Assembly: GCF_027706845.1 (NCBI RefSeq)
Contig: NZ_JAQGCZ010000027.1
Coordinates: 1 to 35,898 of the forward strand
Length of the DNA: 35,898 nucleotides
Direction: 5' to 3'
From: Mycolicibacterium sp. BiH015
Lineage (GTDB): Bacteria; Actinomycetota; Actinomycetes; Mycobacteriales; Mycobacteriaceae
The position numbers and the translations under genes were made by a program. The notes under the pieces were generated by a model, which worked only from the letters and a program-made list of their open reading frames with translations, was not told the DNA's origin and did no database searches. Of the stretch, positions 8,509 to 17,180 are shown piece by piece; positions within the stretch are counted from its first letter, which is position 1, and the number at the start of each line of letters is the position of its first letter.

Positions 8509-10009
8509 CACCGTCGACGTCCTGCTGCGCGATCAAGCTGAGCGGCACGGGCGCAAGGACGCGATCGTCGATCCCGACAACCGGATCTCCTACCACGAGC
8601 TCGACGAGCAGACCTGCGATCTTGGTGCCGCCTTCCTGGCGTCCGGAGTGAACAAGGGAGCGCGCGTGGGCCTCGTGATGCCCAACGGCGTGGCGTGGGC
8701 ACGAATCGCTCTGGCTCTCATGCGAATCGGCGCCGTCGTCGTACCGCTGAGCACCCTGCTGACCCCACGGGAGCTGACGGCGCAGTTGCGCACCGCCTCG
8801 GTACAGCACCTCGTCGCCGTCGAAGAGTTCCGCGGGCACCGTTACCTCGACGGATTCGACGTTCCGCTGCCTGCGCTGCGGACCATATGGACGGCGGACG
8901 AAGTGGCCTCACTGCAGAGCCACCCGGCGGCAGCCGACACGGCCGTAGCGATGTCTCGTGGCATCCGGCCGGCCGATCCGATGGCGATCATCTTCACGTC
9001 CGGCAGCAGCGGACCCCCGAAGGGTGTCTGTCATTCGCACGGCAACGCGATCGGCGCGGTCCGTGCCGGTCTGGAGTCGCGCTGCATCGACACCGGCACG
9101 CGCCTGTACCTTCCGATGCCGTTCTTCTGGGTGGGCGGACTCGGTGGTGGTCTGCTGTCGGCGCTGATCGCCGGGGCGACGCTGATCACCGAGCCTGTCC
9201 CCGGGCCTGATTCGACGTTGCGGCTGCTGGCATCCGAACGGGTGACCTTGTTCCGCGGCTGGCCCGACCAGGCGGAGACGCTGGCCCGCCACCTTCCCGG
9301 CTCGGGTATCGAGCTGGCGACGCTTCGGCCCGGCAGCCTCGACGCGGTGCTGCCGCCGCAGATGCGTTCGCGGCCGGGGCGTAGGGCCCGTTTGTTCGGG
9401 ATGACGGAGTCGTTCGGGCCCTACTGCGGCTACCCCGCCGACACCGACATGCCCGAATCAGCCTGGGGCAGCTGCGGTCAACCGTTCGAGGGTGTGCAGG
9501 TGCGGATCGCCCATCCCGAGTCCGGCGAGGAGGTGCCGACCGGCGAGATCGGCGTGATTCAGATCAGGGGTCCGCACGTGATGAGGAGCATCTGCGGGCG
9601 GAGCCGAGAAGACGTGTTCACTCCGGACGGCTACTACCCGACCGGCGACCTCGGTCATCTCACGGTGGACGGGTTCCTCTTCTATCACGGCCGCTCCGAC
9701 GACATGTTCAAGATCAAGGGTGCCACCGTCTATCCCAGTGAGGTCGAGGAGGCATTGCGCACCGTGGACGGCGTGCGCGCGGCCTTTGTGACGAATGTGG
9801 TTGGTCCCGAGGGCAATCGGGTAGCCGCCGCGATGGTGTCCGACAGCGGTGTCACGGTCGAGCAGTTACGGTCGGCGGCACGCACGGTGCTGAGCAGCTT
9901 CAAGGTCCCGACCGTCTGGAAGCTCCTGCACAGCGAGGACGGCGTGCCGCGCGGCCCGACAGGGAAAGTCGATGGGCCACGATTGCGCGCCTTGCTCTCA
10001 GACGATTGA
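8501..10009 (+). CDS. Acyl-CoA synthetase/ligase, ANL superfamily (3 of 3)
   Basis: 502 aa. ATG 8501 lies inside the end of the previous gene (8-bp overlap). The A3 motif TSGSSGPPK is at 166-174, FFWVGGLGGGLL follows, LFGMTESFGPY is the adenylate motif, YYPTGDLG carries the aspartate, and the catalytic lysine is Lys489 in PTGKVDG. It is a likely paralogue of the ligase before it. It is the last gene of the plus-strand operon, and its stop overlaps the end of the convergent CoA-transferase gene by 12 bp. Confidence 0.9.
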   Translation: MPDTVDVLLRDQAERHGRKDAIVDPDNRISYHELDEQTCDLGAAFLASGVNKGARVGLVMPNGVAWARIALALMRIGAVVVPLSTLLTPRELTAQLRTASVQHLVAVEEFRGHRYLDGFDVPLPALRTIWTADEVASLQSHPAAADTAVAMSRGIRPADPMAIIFTSGSSGPPKGVCHSHGNAIGAVRAGLESRCIDTGTRLYLPMPFFWVGGLGGGLLSALIAGATLITEPVPGPDSTLRLLASERVTLFRGWPDQAETLARHLPGSGIELATLRPGSLDAVLPPQMRSRPGRRARLFGMTESFGPYCGYPADTDMPESAWGSCGQPFEGVQVRIAHPESGEEVPTGEIGVIQIRGPHVMRSICGRSREDVFTPDGYYPTGDLGHLTVDGFLFYHGRSDDMFKIKGATVYPSEVEEALRTVDGVRAAFVTNVVGPEGNRVAAAMVSDSGVTVEQLRSAARTVLSSFKVPTVWKLLHSEDGVPRGPTGKVDGPRLRALLSDD

Positions 10010-11182
10010 CCGCGAGCGCAGACTCGTCACCTGATCTGCGCTGTAACCGATCTCGCCCAGGATTTCGTCGGTGTGTTCACCGAGCAGCGGGGCGCGACGG
10101 CGGATCGCGCCGGGCGTCTCGGACAGCCGGAACGGGGTCTCGATGATCGGCACGTCCCGAGGCGTTCCAGGGAACGGGATGCGCTGGAGGTAGCCCATCG
10201 CCTCGACATGCGGATCGTCGAGCACATCCTGTGTCGAATGCAGCGGCGCGGCAGGAAGTTTGGCAGCCTCGAGGAGGGCGAGCACCTCGGCCTTCGTCTT
10301 GTCGGCGCACCATTGCGCCATGATGTCGTTCAGCACGGCGCCGTGTTCCCAGCGCAGGTCGTCATCGGCGAACCGTGGGTCGTCGAACAGTTCCGGTCTG
10401 CCGACAAGCCGGCACCAGCGTTTGAACATCGGCGGTCCCGCGATCTGCAGCAGCACCCAGCCACCGTCGGACGTCCGATACAGGTCACACGGGGCGACGG
10501 AGGTCCCCTGATTGACCATCCGGGGCTTGTCCGTCCCGAGAAGCTCGCGCTCGATGAGGAACGCGTTCGACAGCATCAACGCCGTGGGCAGCAGGGCGCC
10601 TTCGACGTGCTGGCCCAGACCTGTGCGGTCGCGGTGGTACAGAGCCATCATCACCCCGATCGTCAACGTCAGCGCGGTGCCGAAATCCGCATAGGGCACC
10701 ACAGTCCGGATCGGTGTATCCGGTAGGCCCTGCCGGTACACCGCACCCGACATCACTTGTCCCGCACCGTCGAAGCCGATCCGTTCGCTGTAGGGTCCGC
10801 CCTCGCCGTACGCGGTCGCACTCGCCAGGATGATGTCGGGTTTGATCGCGCGCAGGGTGTCGTAGTCAAGGCCGCTGGCCCGCATTCCTGCCGCGGGCAT
10901 GTTGGCGACCACGACGTCGGCCCCGGCGACCAGCTTGCGGGTGATCTCCCGGCCCTCCTCGGTGGTCGTGTCGAGCGTCAGGGATCGCTTGTTGCGGTTG
11001 CATTGGAGAAATGTGCCGCCCTCGCCGCTGTCGGCGACCGACTGCACCCACCGGTCCTCGCCGCCGTCACGCTTCTCCACCCGGATGACATCGGCTCCCA
11101 TGTCCGCGAGCAGCGCGGAACACCACGGCGCGGCGATGAACCGGCCGTAATCCAGTACGCGAATCCCGTCGAGTACCCGCAT
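9998..11182 (-). CDS. CaiB/BaiF-family (class III) CoA-transferase
   Basis: 394 aa. The start is ATG 11182, preceded by AGAGGACGG; an upstream in-frame start would run into the 11198-11259 hairpin and is unlikely. Family marks are the N-terminal GIRVLDYGRFIAAPWCSALL, GADVIRVEK near 30, CNRNKRSLTLD near 61, and Asp166 in YADFGTAL as the expected catalytic aspartate that forms the CoA-anhydride intermediate. It should move CoA between acids, or work with a CoA-ester racemase-like chemistry. A large hairpin separates it from the GntR gene upstream, so it may be only partly co-transcribed with the ACAD/thiolase operon. Confidence 0.9.
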   Translation of the reverse strand: MRVLDGIRVLDYGRFIAAPWCSALLADMGADVIRVEKRDGGEDRWVQSVADSGEGGTFLQCNRNKRSLTLDTTTEEGREITRKLVAGADVVVANMPAAGMRASGLDYDTLRAIKPDIILASATAYGEGGPYSERIGFDGAGQVMSGAVYRQGLPDTPIRTVVPYADFGTALTLTIGVMMALYHRDRTGLGQHVEGALLPTALMLSNAFLIERELLGTDKPRMVNQGTSVAPCDLYRTSDGGWVLLQIAGPPMFKRWCRLVGRPELFDDPRFADDDLRWEHGAVLNDIMAQWCADKTKAEVLALLEAAKLPAAPLHSTQDVLDDPHVEAMGYLQRIPFPGTPRDVPIIETPFRLSETPGAIRRRAPLLGEHTDEILGEIGYSADQVTSLRSRSIV

Positions 11183-11197
11183 GCCTACCGTCCTCTG

Positions 11198-11259
11198 CGC
11201 GAGCAGACACAAACTCGCACGGTTTCACGTCGAAACGTGCGAGTTCGTGTCTGCTCGCG
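11198..11259. repeat. Large inverted repeat (28/29-bp arms), possible dispersed mycobacterial palindrome or terminator
   Basis: The left arm (11198-11226) begins CGCGAGCAGACACAAACTCG; the right arm (11232-11259) is its reverse complement apart from one substitution and one extra G. The loop is ACGTC. It fills the gap between the GntR stop and the CoA-transferase start, both on the minus strand. There is no U-tract, so a classical intrinsic terminator is not obvious. From memory, GCGAGCAGAC-type palindromes are common in mycobacterial intergenic regions, so this may be a REP-like element. It may also stabilise or end the upstream mRNA. Confidence 0.75.
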
Positions 11260-11261
11260 AG

Positions 11262-11930
11262 TCATGCGATCACGCCCCGTCGGGTGAGGTGGTCGATCAG
11301 CGGGCCCGCGGCGGCACACAGGTGTTCCGACATGGCCGCGCGCGCCGCGTCGCCGTCGCGGTCCCTGAGCGCATCCAGTACCACCCGGTGGTCGCGCATC
11401 GAGTGCGCGGGCCAGCCTTCGACCGTCGGGTAGACCGATTCCAGCGCAAACCTGGTGATCTGACCCATCAGCTGGGCGAGTTTCGGCGACCCCGCTGCGA
11501 CGTTGACGCCGCGATGGAACGCGTGGTTGAGCCGCACCGCCGCCTCGTGGTCGTTCTCCCCGTACGCGACCTCAAGTTGCTCCTGGATACGCCCCAGTTC
11601 GTGCAATTCGTCATCGGTGATGCGCTCGGCCGCCCGGCTGGCGAGTTCGCCGCCGATGTGGGCCTGAACGTCGGAGACATCCGCGATGTCGCGCTGCGTG
11701 ATGGGCAGCACCACGAAGCCGCGGCGCGGCAATAGATTGAGCAGGCCCTCGGCGCGCAGCCCGAACAGTGCCTCGCGCACCGGGGTGACGCTGATCCCGA
11801 GTTCGGCGGCCAGCTGTTCGAGCCGAATGTACTTGCCCGCCGGATAGATCCCGTCGAAGATACGGCGGCGCACGAATCGCGCCACATCCTCGGCCAGCTG
11901 CGGCCTGGCCGCGAATTCGGGGATGCTCAT
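11262..11930 (-). CDS. GntR-family regulator, FCD type
   Basis: 222 aa. The winged helix-turn-helix (about residues 12-75) contains RLEQLAAELGISVTPVREAL and a wing ending PRRGFVVLP. The C-terminal FCD-type helical domain (about 85-210) includes NHAFHRGV and a later His, consistent with a metal-assisted acid-binding pocket, though I did not map every ligand. Its ATG lies 4 bp after the stop of the ACAD gene, so it is encoded in the operon it probably controls. The palindrome at 15129-15149 in the divergent promoter is its most likely operator. It differs from the first GntR of the window in length and sequence. Confidence 0.9.
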   Translation of the reverse strand: MSIPEFAARPQLAEDVARFVRRRIFDGIYPAGKYIRLEQLAAELGISVTPVREALFGLRAEGLLNLLPRRGFVVLPITQRDIADVSDVQAHIGGELASRAAERITDDELHELGRIQEQLEVAYGENDHEAAVRLNHAFHRGVNVAAGSPKLAQLMGQITRFALESVYPTVEGWPAHSMRDHRVVLDALRDRDGDAARAAMSEHLCAAAGPLIDHLTRRGVIA

Positions 11931-11934
11931 CGTC

Positions 11935-13128
11935 CTAGACCCGGTAGTCCGCCAGCAGCCGCTTGCTGATGATGTTCTTCTGGATCTCGCTGGTGCCTTC
12001 GCCGATCAGCAGGAACGGAGCGTCGCGCATCAGCCGTTCGATCTCGTATTCCTTCGAGTAGCCGTAGCCGCCATGGATCCGGAAACTCTGCTGGGTGACC
12101 TCGGCGCACACCTCACTGGCGAAGTATTTCGCCATTCCGGCCGCGACATCGTTGCGTTCGCCGGAGTCCTTGAGCCTGGCCGCGTTGACCATCATCAAGT
12201 GTGCGGCCTCGACTTTGGTGGCCATCTCGGCCAACTGGAATGCGATCGCCTGGTGCTCGGCGATGGGCTTGCCGAAGGTGCTGCGCTGCTGGGCGTAACG
12301 AACGGCCAGCTCGAAGGCTCGGACGCCGACCCCGCAGGCCCGCGCGGACACGTTGACCCGACCCACCTCGACGCCGTCCATCATCTGGAAGAAGCCCTGC
12401 CCCGGCGCCTCTCCCAGGATGTCCCCAGCCTTGGCCTGGTATCCGTCGAAGATCAGCTCGGTGGTGTCGATGCCCTTGTAGCCCAGCTTGTCGAGCTTGC
12501 CCGGGATCGTCAGTCCGGGCACGACTTCACCGAAACCGGCGGGCTTTTCGACCAAGAAGGCGGTCAGGTTGCGGTGCGGCTTGTCCGCACCCTCGTCGGT
12601 ACGCACGAGAGCCGCCACCAGGGTCGAGCTCCCTCCATTGGTGAGCCACATCTTCTGGCCGTCGATGGTGTAGGTGCCGTCGCCGTTGGATTTTGCGCGC
12701 GTCCGGATGGCCGCGACGTCGGAACCCAGCTCGGGCTCCGACATCGAGAACGCGCCGCGTGTCTCGCCGGTCGCCATCCGCGGAAGGTAGTGACTCTTCT
12801 GCGCTTCGGTGCCGTGCTGACGGACCATGTAGGCGACGATGAAGTGGGTGTTGATGACTCCCGAGACGCTCATCCAGCCGCGGGCCAATTCCTCGACGCA
12901 CAGCGCGTAGGTGAGCAGCGATTCCCCCAGCCCGCCGTACTCCTCGGGGATCATCAGACCGAACAGTCCCATCTCGCGCATCGCGTCGACGATCGCCTGC
13001 GGATAGGTGTCGGCGTGCTCCAACTCCTGCGCGGTCGGGATGACCTCCTTGTCGACGAATTGTCGTACCGTCGAAACGATTTCGGTCTGGAATTCGGTGA
13101 GTCCCAGGGTCTGCGCCAGTCTGGTCAT
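11935..13128 (-). CDS. Acyl-CoA dehydrogenase
   Basis: 397 aa from ATG 13128, which overlaps the thiolase stop as ATGA. The open frame continues upstream through the thiolase but is not coding there. ACAD features are FSMSEPELGSDVA near 130, WLTNGG near 165, and the catalytic base Glu377 in EGTSEIQKNI near the C-terminus. It should insert the alpha-beta double bond of an acyl-CoA with FAD and pass electrons to an electron-transfer flavoprotein. The order SDR-thiolase-ACAD-GntR is a compact minus-strand operon with overlaps of 1-4 bp or gaps of a few bases. Chain length is not predictable. Confidence 0.93.
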   Translation of the reverse strand: MTRLAQTLGLTEFQTEIVSTVRQFVDKEVIPTAQELEHADTYPQAIVDAMREMGLFGLMIPEEYGGLGESLLTYALCVEELARGWMSVSGVINTHFIVAYMVRQHGTEAQKSHYLPRMATGETRGAFSMSEPELGSDVAAIRTRAKSNGDGTYTIDGQKMWLTNGGSSTLVAALVRTDEGADKPHRNLTAFLVEKPAGFGEVVPGLTIPGKLDKLGYKGIDTTELIFDGYQAKAGDILGEAPGQGFFQMMDGVEVGRVNVSARACGVGVRAFELAVRYAQQRSTFGKPIAEHQAIAFQLAEMATKVEAAHLMMVNAARLKDSGERNDVAAGMAKYFASEVCAEVTQQSFRIHGGYGYSKEYEIERLMRDAPFLLIGEGTSEIQKNIISKRLLADYRV

Positions 13129-14339
13129 CGCTGCACCCTCTCGAAGACCGCCGCCAGGCCCTGACCACCGCCGATACACATCGTCTCCAGGCCGTACCTG
13201 CCGTTGCGCCGGTTCAGTTCGCGAGCCAGCGTGGCAAGCATCCGGCCGCCGGTCGCCCCGACGGGGTGCCCGAGCGAGATGCCGGAGCCGTGCACGTTGG
13301 TGCGCTCGAGATCGTGGTCGGCGAACTTCCATTCGCGCATGCAGGCCAGGGCTTGCGCAGCGAACGCCTCGTTGAGCTCGATGAGGTCGATGTCGGCGAG
13401 GCTGAGCCCGGCTCTGGCGAGCGCGACCTCGGTTGCGGGCACCGGCCCGATCCCCATGATGTTGGGCGCGACGCCGGCCACACCCCACGAGACGATCCGC
13501 ACCAGTGGCTCCAACCCCAGCTCGGCGGCTTTCTCCGGTGTCGCCACCAGGCACATGGAGGCGGCGTCATTCTGCCCGCTGGAGTTTCCAGCCGTCACCG
13601 TCGCCTCCGGATCGGACTTGACGAGAACGGGTTTGAGCTTGGCTAGCGCGTCCACCGAGGTGTCTGCGCGCGGGTGCTCGTCGGTGTCGATCACCCGCTC
13701 ACCGGATCGGTCCGTGACCGTCACCGGCACGATCGTCTCCGCGAGCAGGCCTTCCTTTTGCGCGGCGACGGCTTTCTGATGGGACCGCACGGCGAGCTCG
13801 TCCTGCTCCTGGCGCGGGATGTCGTATTGCCGACGCAAGTTCTCGGCGGTCTCCAACATTCCCCCGGGGACGGGATAGTGCTTGCCGCCCGCGGTCGTTC
13901 GTCCCCGGGCCAGTGCGTCGTGCACGGTGACGCCGGTCCTCGCCCCACCCCAGCGCATGTCTGTCGAATGGAACACCACGTTGCTCATCGACTCGGCGCC
14001 GCCGGCGACGACGAGATCGTTGCTGCCGCTTGCTACTTGCAGCGAGGCCTGAATGACCGCCTGCAGGCCCGACCCGCAGCGACGGTCGATCTGCATTCCC
14101 GGAACGGTCACCGGCAATCCCGCGTCCAGCGCGATGACGCGGCCGATGGCAGGTGCTTCCATGCTCGGATAGCAGTGGCCGACGATGACGTCCTCGACAG
14201 CCTCGGGCGCGACACCGGTTCTGGCGAGCAGCCCCTGCAGCGCGACCACCCCGAGTTCGACCGCGGTCAGGGACTTGAACATCCCGTTGTAGCGTCCGAT
14301 CGGTGTACGCACCGGTTCGCAGATGACCGCGTCACGCAT
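13125..14339 (-). CDS. Thiolase (acetyl-CoA acetyltransferase)
   Basis: 404 aa from ATG 14339, whose first base is the last base of the SDR stop. GTG 14342 directly before it is an alternative. The active site is intact: Cys88 in DRRCGSGLQ, His358 in GHPVGATGG and Cys388 in MCIGGGQG. It has the length and loops of a degradative or acetoacetyl-type thiolase. It shares only the family motifs with the thiolase at 79-1254, so the two probably serve different steps or chain lengths. It is translationally coupled to the SDR before it and the ACAD after it. Confidence 0.94.
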   Translation of the reverse strand: MRDAVICEPVRTPIGRYNGMFKSLTAVELGVVALQGLLARTGVAPEAVEDVIVGHCYPSMEAPAIGRVIALDAGLPVTVPGMQIDRRCGSGLQAVIQASLQVASGSNDLVVAGGAESMSNVVFHSTDMRWGGARTGVTVHDALARGRTTAGGKHYPVPGGMLETAENLRRQYDIPRQEQDELAVRSHQKAVAAQKEGLLAETIVPVTVTDRSGERVIDTDEHPRADTSVDALAKLKPVLVKSDPEATVTAGNSSGQNDAASMCLVATPEKAAELGLEPLVRIVSWGVAGVAPNIMGIGPVPATEVALARAGLSLADIDLIELNEAFAAQALACMREWKFADHDLERTNVHGSGISLGHPVGATGGRMLATLARELNRRNGRYGLETMCIGGGQGLAAVFERVQR

Positions 14340-15079
14340 CACAGATGCCGTCCGCCGGTGACCTCGAGAACCGTGCCGGTCATGTACGACGACAGATCGG
14401 AGGCCAGGAACAGCGCGACGTTGGCGACCTCGTCGGGCTCACCGGCACGTCCCATCGGAACCTCGGCCACCTTGGAATCCCAGATGCGTTGCGGCATAGC
14501 CTCTGTCATGGCCGACCGGATCAGCCCCGGCTGTATCGCGTTGACCCGGACGCCGAGGTAGGCAAGCTCCTTCGAGGCCGCCTTGGTCATCCCCACGATC
14601 CCTGCTTTGGCGGCCGAATAGTTGGTCTGTCCGACCATGCCGACCTTTCCTGAGATCGAGGACATGTTCACGATCGCGCCGCGCTTGTTCTCCCGCATGA
14701 CCGCAGCCGCGGCGCGCAGCCCGTTCCAGGTGCCTTTGAGGTGGACGGCGATCACCTGGTCGAAGTCGTCTTCGGTCATCTTGCGCATCGTCGCGTCGCG
14801 GGTGATACCGGCGTTGTTCACCATGATGTCCAGACCGCCGAATCCGTCCACGGCGTCCGCGATCAACGCATCCACCTCTGCGGAGTCGGTCACATCGCAG
14901 CGGACCGCGCGGGCGACCTCGGCACCGCCGAGTTTGTCCGCGGCCGCCTGCGTCGCCTTGACGTTCACGTCGCCGAGCACCACCTTGGCGCCCTCATCGA
15001 CGAAGCGTTGTGCGATCGCGAAGCCCAGCCCCTGCGCCGCCCCGGTGACCACGGCGATCCGGCTCGTCAGCAATGCCAT
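14339..15079 (-). CDS. SDR-family oxidoreductase (FabG-like 3-ketoacyl/3-hydroxyacyl-CoA type)
   Basis: 246 aa from ATG 15079; ATG 15091 gives four more residues. Classical SDR marks are the cofactor loop TGAAQGLG at 12-19, Asp at the end of beta-2 (VLGDVN), NNAG near 88-91, and the catalytic Ser141, Tyr154 and Lys158 (YSAAK). The acidic residue after beta-2 favours NAD(H). In a beta-oxidation operon it most likely oxidises the 3-hydroxyacyl-CoA before the thiolase step. It is the first gene of the minus-strand operon, and its promoter region contains the 15129-15149 palindrome. Confidence 0.9.
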   Translation of the reverse strand: MALLTSRIAVVTGAAQGLGFAIAQRFVDEGAKVVLGDVNVKATQAAADKLGGAEVARAVRCDVTDSAEVDALIADAVDGFGGLDIMVNNAGITRDATMRKMTEDDFDQVIAVHLKGTWNGLRAAAAVMRENKRGAIVNMSSISGKVGMVGQTNYSAAKAGIVGMTKAASKELAYLGVRVNAIQPGLIRSAMTEAMPQRIWDSKVAEVPMGRAGEPDEVANVALFLASDLSSYMTGTVLEVTGGRHL

Positions 15080-15128
15080 CTCTTCACCCATCCTTGCGCT
15101 CTACGAATGACCCCGATAAACCGGACGC

Positions 15129-15149
15129 TATCGTATTTCATATACGATA
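15129..15149. promoter_or_regulatory. 21-bp palindromic operator in divergent promoter
   Basis: Perfect 8-bp arms TATCGTAT and ATACGATA are separated by TTCAT. The hexamer TACGAT inside it (15143-15148) is a plausible plus-strand -10 for the ACAD at 15187, and TACGAT also reads on the minus strand. A protein bound here would block both divergent operons. The GntR/FCD protein at 11262-11930 in the minus-strand operon is the best candidate regulator. A TetR protein outside the window is the alternative. Confidence 0.6.
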
Positions 15150-15186
15150 TTGGCTTCCACTTCCCTCCCACAAGGAGCACGACCGG

Positions 15187-16362
15187 ATGACCACCGCCGA
15201 AGTCAGCGACGAGGATTTCCAGGAGATCCTGGCCCAGACCCGCCACTTCGTCCGTAGCGCGGTAGTGCCGCGCGAGCAGGAGATCCTTCGCGACGACCGG
15301 GTGCCCGACGATTTGCGCGAGCAGGCCAAAGACATGGGCCTCTTCGGCTACGCGATCCCGCAGGAATGGGGCGGCCTCGGACTGGATCTGGCCCAGGATG
15401 TCGAGCTGGCGATGGAGCTGGGATACACATCGTTGGCGCTGAGATCGATGTTCGGTACGAACAACGGCATCGCCGGCCAGGTTCTGGTCGGATACGGCAC
15501 CGACGAACAGAAGTCGACGTGGCTGGAGGGGATTGCGTCCGGCGACGTCGTCGCCTCCTTCGCCCTGACCGAGCCGGGTGCAGGCTCCAATCCGTCCGGC
15601 TTGCGCACCAAGGCCACGCTCGACGGGTCCGACTGGATCATCAACGGCCAGAAGCAATACATCACCAATGCGCCGACGGCTGACCTGTTCGTCACGTTCG
15701 CCAGGAGCAGGCCAGCCGACGACAACGGCGCAGGCATCGCAGTTTTTCTCGTGCCCGCGGACACCCCCGGCGTGCAGGTCGGCACCAAGGACAAGAAGAT
15801 GGGCCAGGAAGGCGCGTGGACCGCCGACGTGAACTTCACCGACGTGCGGGTCCCGACCGCCGCGCTGGTCGGAGGATCCGAAGACGTCGGCTACCGCGCA
15901 GCGATGACGTCGCTGGCGCGGGGGCGGGTGCACATCGCTGCGCTGGCGGTCGGCACCGCGCAGCGCGCGCTCGACGAGTCGGTGGCGCACGCGGCCACGG
16001 CGACCCAAGGCGGCACGCCGATCGGTGAGTTCCAGCTCGTGCAGGCGATGCTCGCCGATCAGCAGACCGGCGTGCTCGCAGGCCGTGCAATGGTCCGAGA
16101 CACCGCCAGGCAGTGGATTGCCGGGCAGGATCGACGGATCGCACCGTCGGCGGCCAAGCTCTTCTGCACCGAGATGGTGGGAAGGGTTGCAGATCTCGCG
16201 GTGCAGATCCACGGCGGCAGCGGGTACATGCGCGACGTGCCGGTCGAGCGGATCTACCGCGACGTGCGTCTGCTACGGCTGTACGAAGGCACGAGCGAGA
16301 TCCAAAAGCTGATCATCGGAGGCAATTTGGTGAAGGCGGCGAGCAAGGCGGTGAAGCGATGA
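15187..16362 (+). CDS. Acyl-CoA dehydrogenase
   Basis: 391 aa. ATG 15187 has AAGGAG at 15172-15177 and is preferred over in-frame starts upstream, which fall inside the operator. ACAD features are FALTEPGAGSNPSGL near 128, YITNAPTA near 158, IHGGSGYMRDVPVERIYRD near 340 and the catalytic Glu367 in LYEGTSEIQK. It is an FAD enzyme of the short/medium-chain ACAD family that should pass electrons to ETF. It is diverged from the ACAD at 11935-13128. It overlaps the mycofactocin-type SDR gene (ATGA), so the two are co-translated. Confidence 0.93.
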   Translation: MTTAEVSDEDFQEILAQTRHFVRSAVVPREQEILRDDRVPDDLREQAKDMGLFGYAIPQEWGGLGLDLAQDVELAMELGYTSLALRSMFGTNNGIAGQVLVGYGTDEQKSTWLEGIASGDVVASFALTEPGAGSNPSGLRTKATLDGSDWIINGQKQYITNAPTADLFVTFARSRPADDNGAGIAVFLVPADTPGVQVGTKDKKMGQEGAWTADVNFTDVRVPTAALVGGSEDVGYRAAMTSLARGRVHIAALAVGTAQRALDESVAHAATATQGGTPIGEFQLVQAMLADQQTGVLAGRAMVRDTARQWIAGQDRRIAPSAAKLFCTEMVGRVADLAVQIHGGSGYMRDVPVERIYRDVRLLRLYEGTSEIQKLIIGGNLVKAASKAVKR

Positions 16363-17180
16363 GTGGTCGGCTGGAGGGGCGGGTCGCGTTCATCACCGGC
16401 GCGGCCCGCGGGCAGGGACGCGCACACGCGGTGCGAATGGCCAACGAGGGTGCCGACGTCATCGCCGTCGACATCGCGGGGCCACTGCCGCCCTGCGTGC
16501 CCTATGACCATGCCACACCGGATGATCTCGCGGAGACGGTGAAACTCGTCGAGGCGACGGGCCGTCGGATCCTCGCCTCGGAGGTCGACGTTCGCGACGG
16601 TGATCAACTGCGGGCGACGGTGGAGGCGGGCGTGGCCGAACTGGGCCGGCTGGATGTGATCGTCGCCAATGCCGGCGTCTCGGCACCGCAGGCCTGGGAT
16701 GACATCACCGCCGACGACTTTCGCGACGTGATCGACATCAACGTCACCGGAACGTGGAATTCGGTGATGGCGGGCGCCCACAAGATCATCGACGGCGGCC
16801 GCGGCGGATCGATCATCCTGATCAGCTCTGCCGCCGGAATCAAAATGCAGCCGTTCATGATTCACTACACCGCGAGCAAGCACGCGGTGACCGGGATGGC
16901 CCGCGCCTTCGCCGCCGAATTGGGCAAACACTCGATCCGGGTCAACAGTGTGCACCCGGGCCCTGTGGTCACCGACATGGGCACCGGCGACATGGTGGCC
17001 GCGCTCGGCAAGGCGATGGAGACCAACCCGCAGCTGTCGAACATGATGACGCCGTTCCTGCCGACGTGGGCCGTCGAACCGGAAGACATCGCCGACGCGG
17101 TGTGCTGGCTGGCCAGCGACGAGTCCAAATTCGTGACAGCCAGCGCGATCTCGGTCGATCAGGGCTCGACCCACTACTGA
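16359..17180 (+). CDS. Mycofactocin-coupled-type SDR oxidoreductase
   Basis: 273 aa from ATG 16359 (ATGA overlap). The N-terminus RVAFITGAARGQGRAHAVRM followed by GADVIAVDI is the hallmark I know from the mycofactocin-coupled SDR subfamily of Actinobacteria. These enzymes keep NAD(H) bound and need the peptide-derived cofactor mycofactocin to recycle it. Asp38 ends beta-2, NAG is at 104-106, and Ser157, Tyr170 and Lys174 form the catalytic set. It probably oxidises an alcohol to a ketone or aldehyde. The mycofactocin biosynthesis genes are not in this window. Its stop overlaps the end of the convergent hydrolase gene by 7 bp. Confidence 0.88.
   Translation: MSGRLEGRVAFITGAARGQGRAHAVRMANEGADVIAVDIAGPLPPCVPYDHATPDDLAETVKLVEATGRRILASEVDVRDGDQLRATVEAGVAELGRLDVIVANAGVSAPQAWDDITADDFRDVIDINVTGTWNSVMAGAHKIIDGGRGGSIILISSAAGIKMQPFMIHYTASKHAVTGMARAFAAELGKHSIRVNSVHPGPVVTDMGTGDMVAALGKAMETNPQLSNMMTPFLPTWAVEPEDIADAVCWLASDESKFVTASAISVDQGSTHY

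Noticed and set aside
11183..11212. Upstream start for the CoA-transferase
   Set aside because: It would run through one arm of the hairpin, while ATG 11182 has AGAGGA at the right distance.
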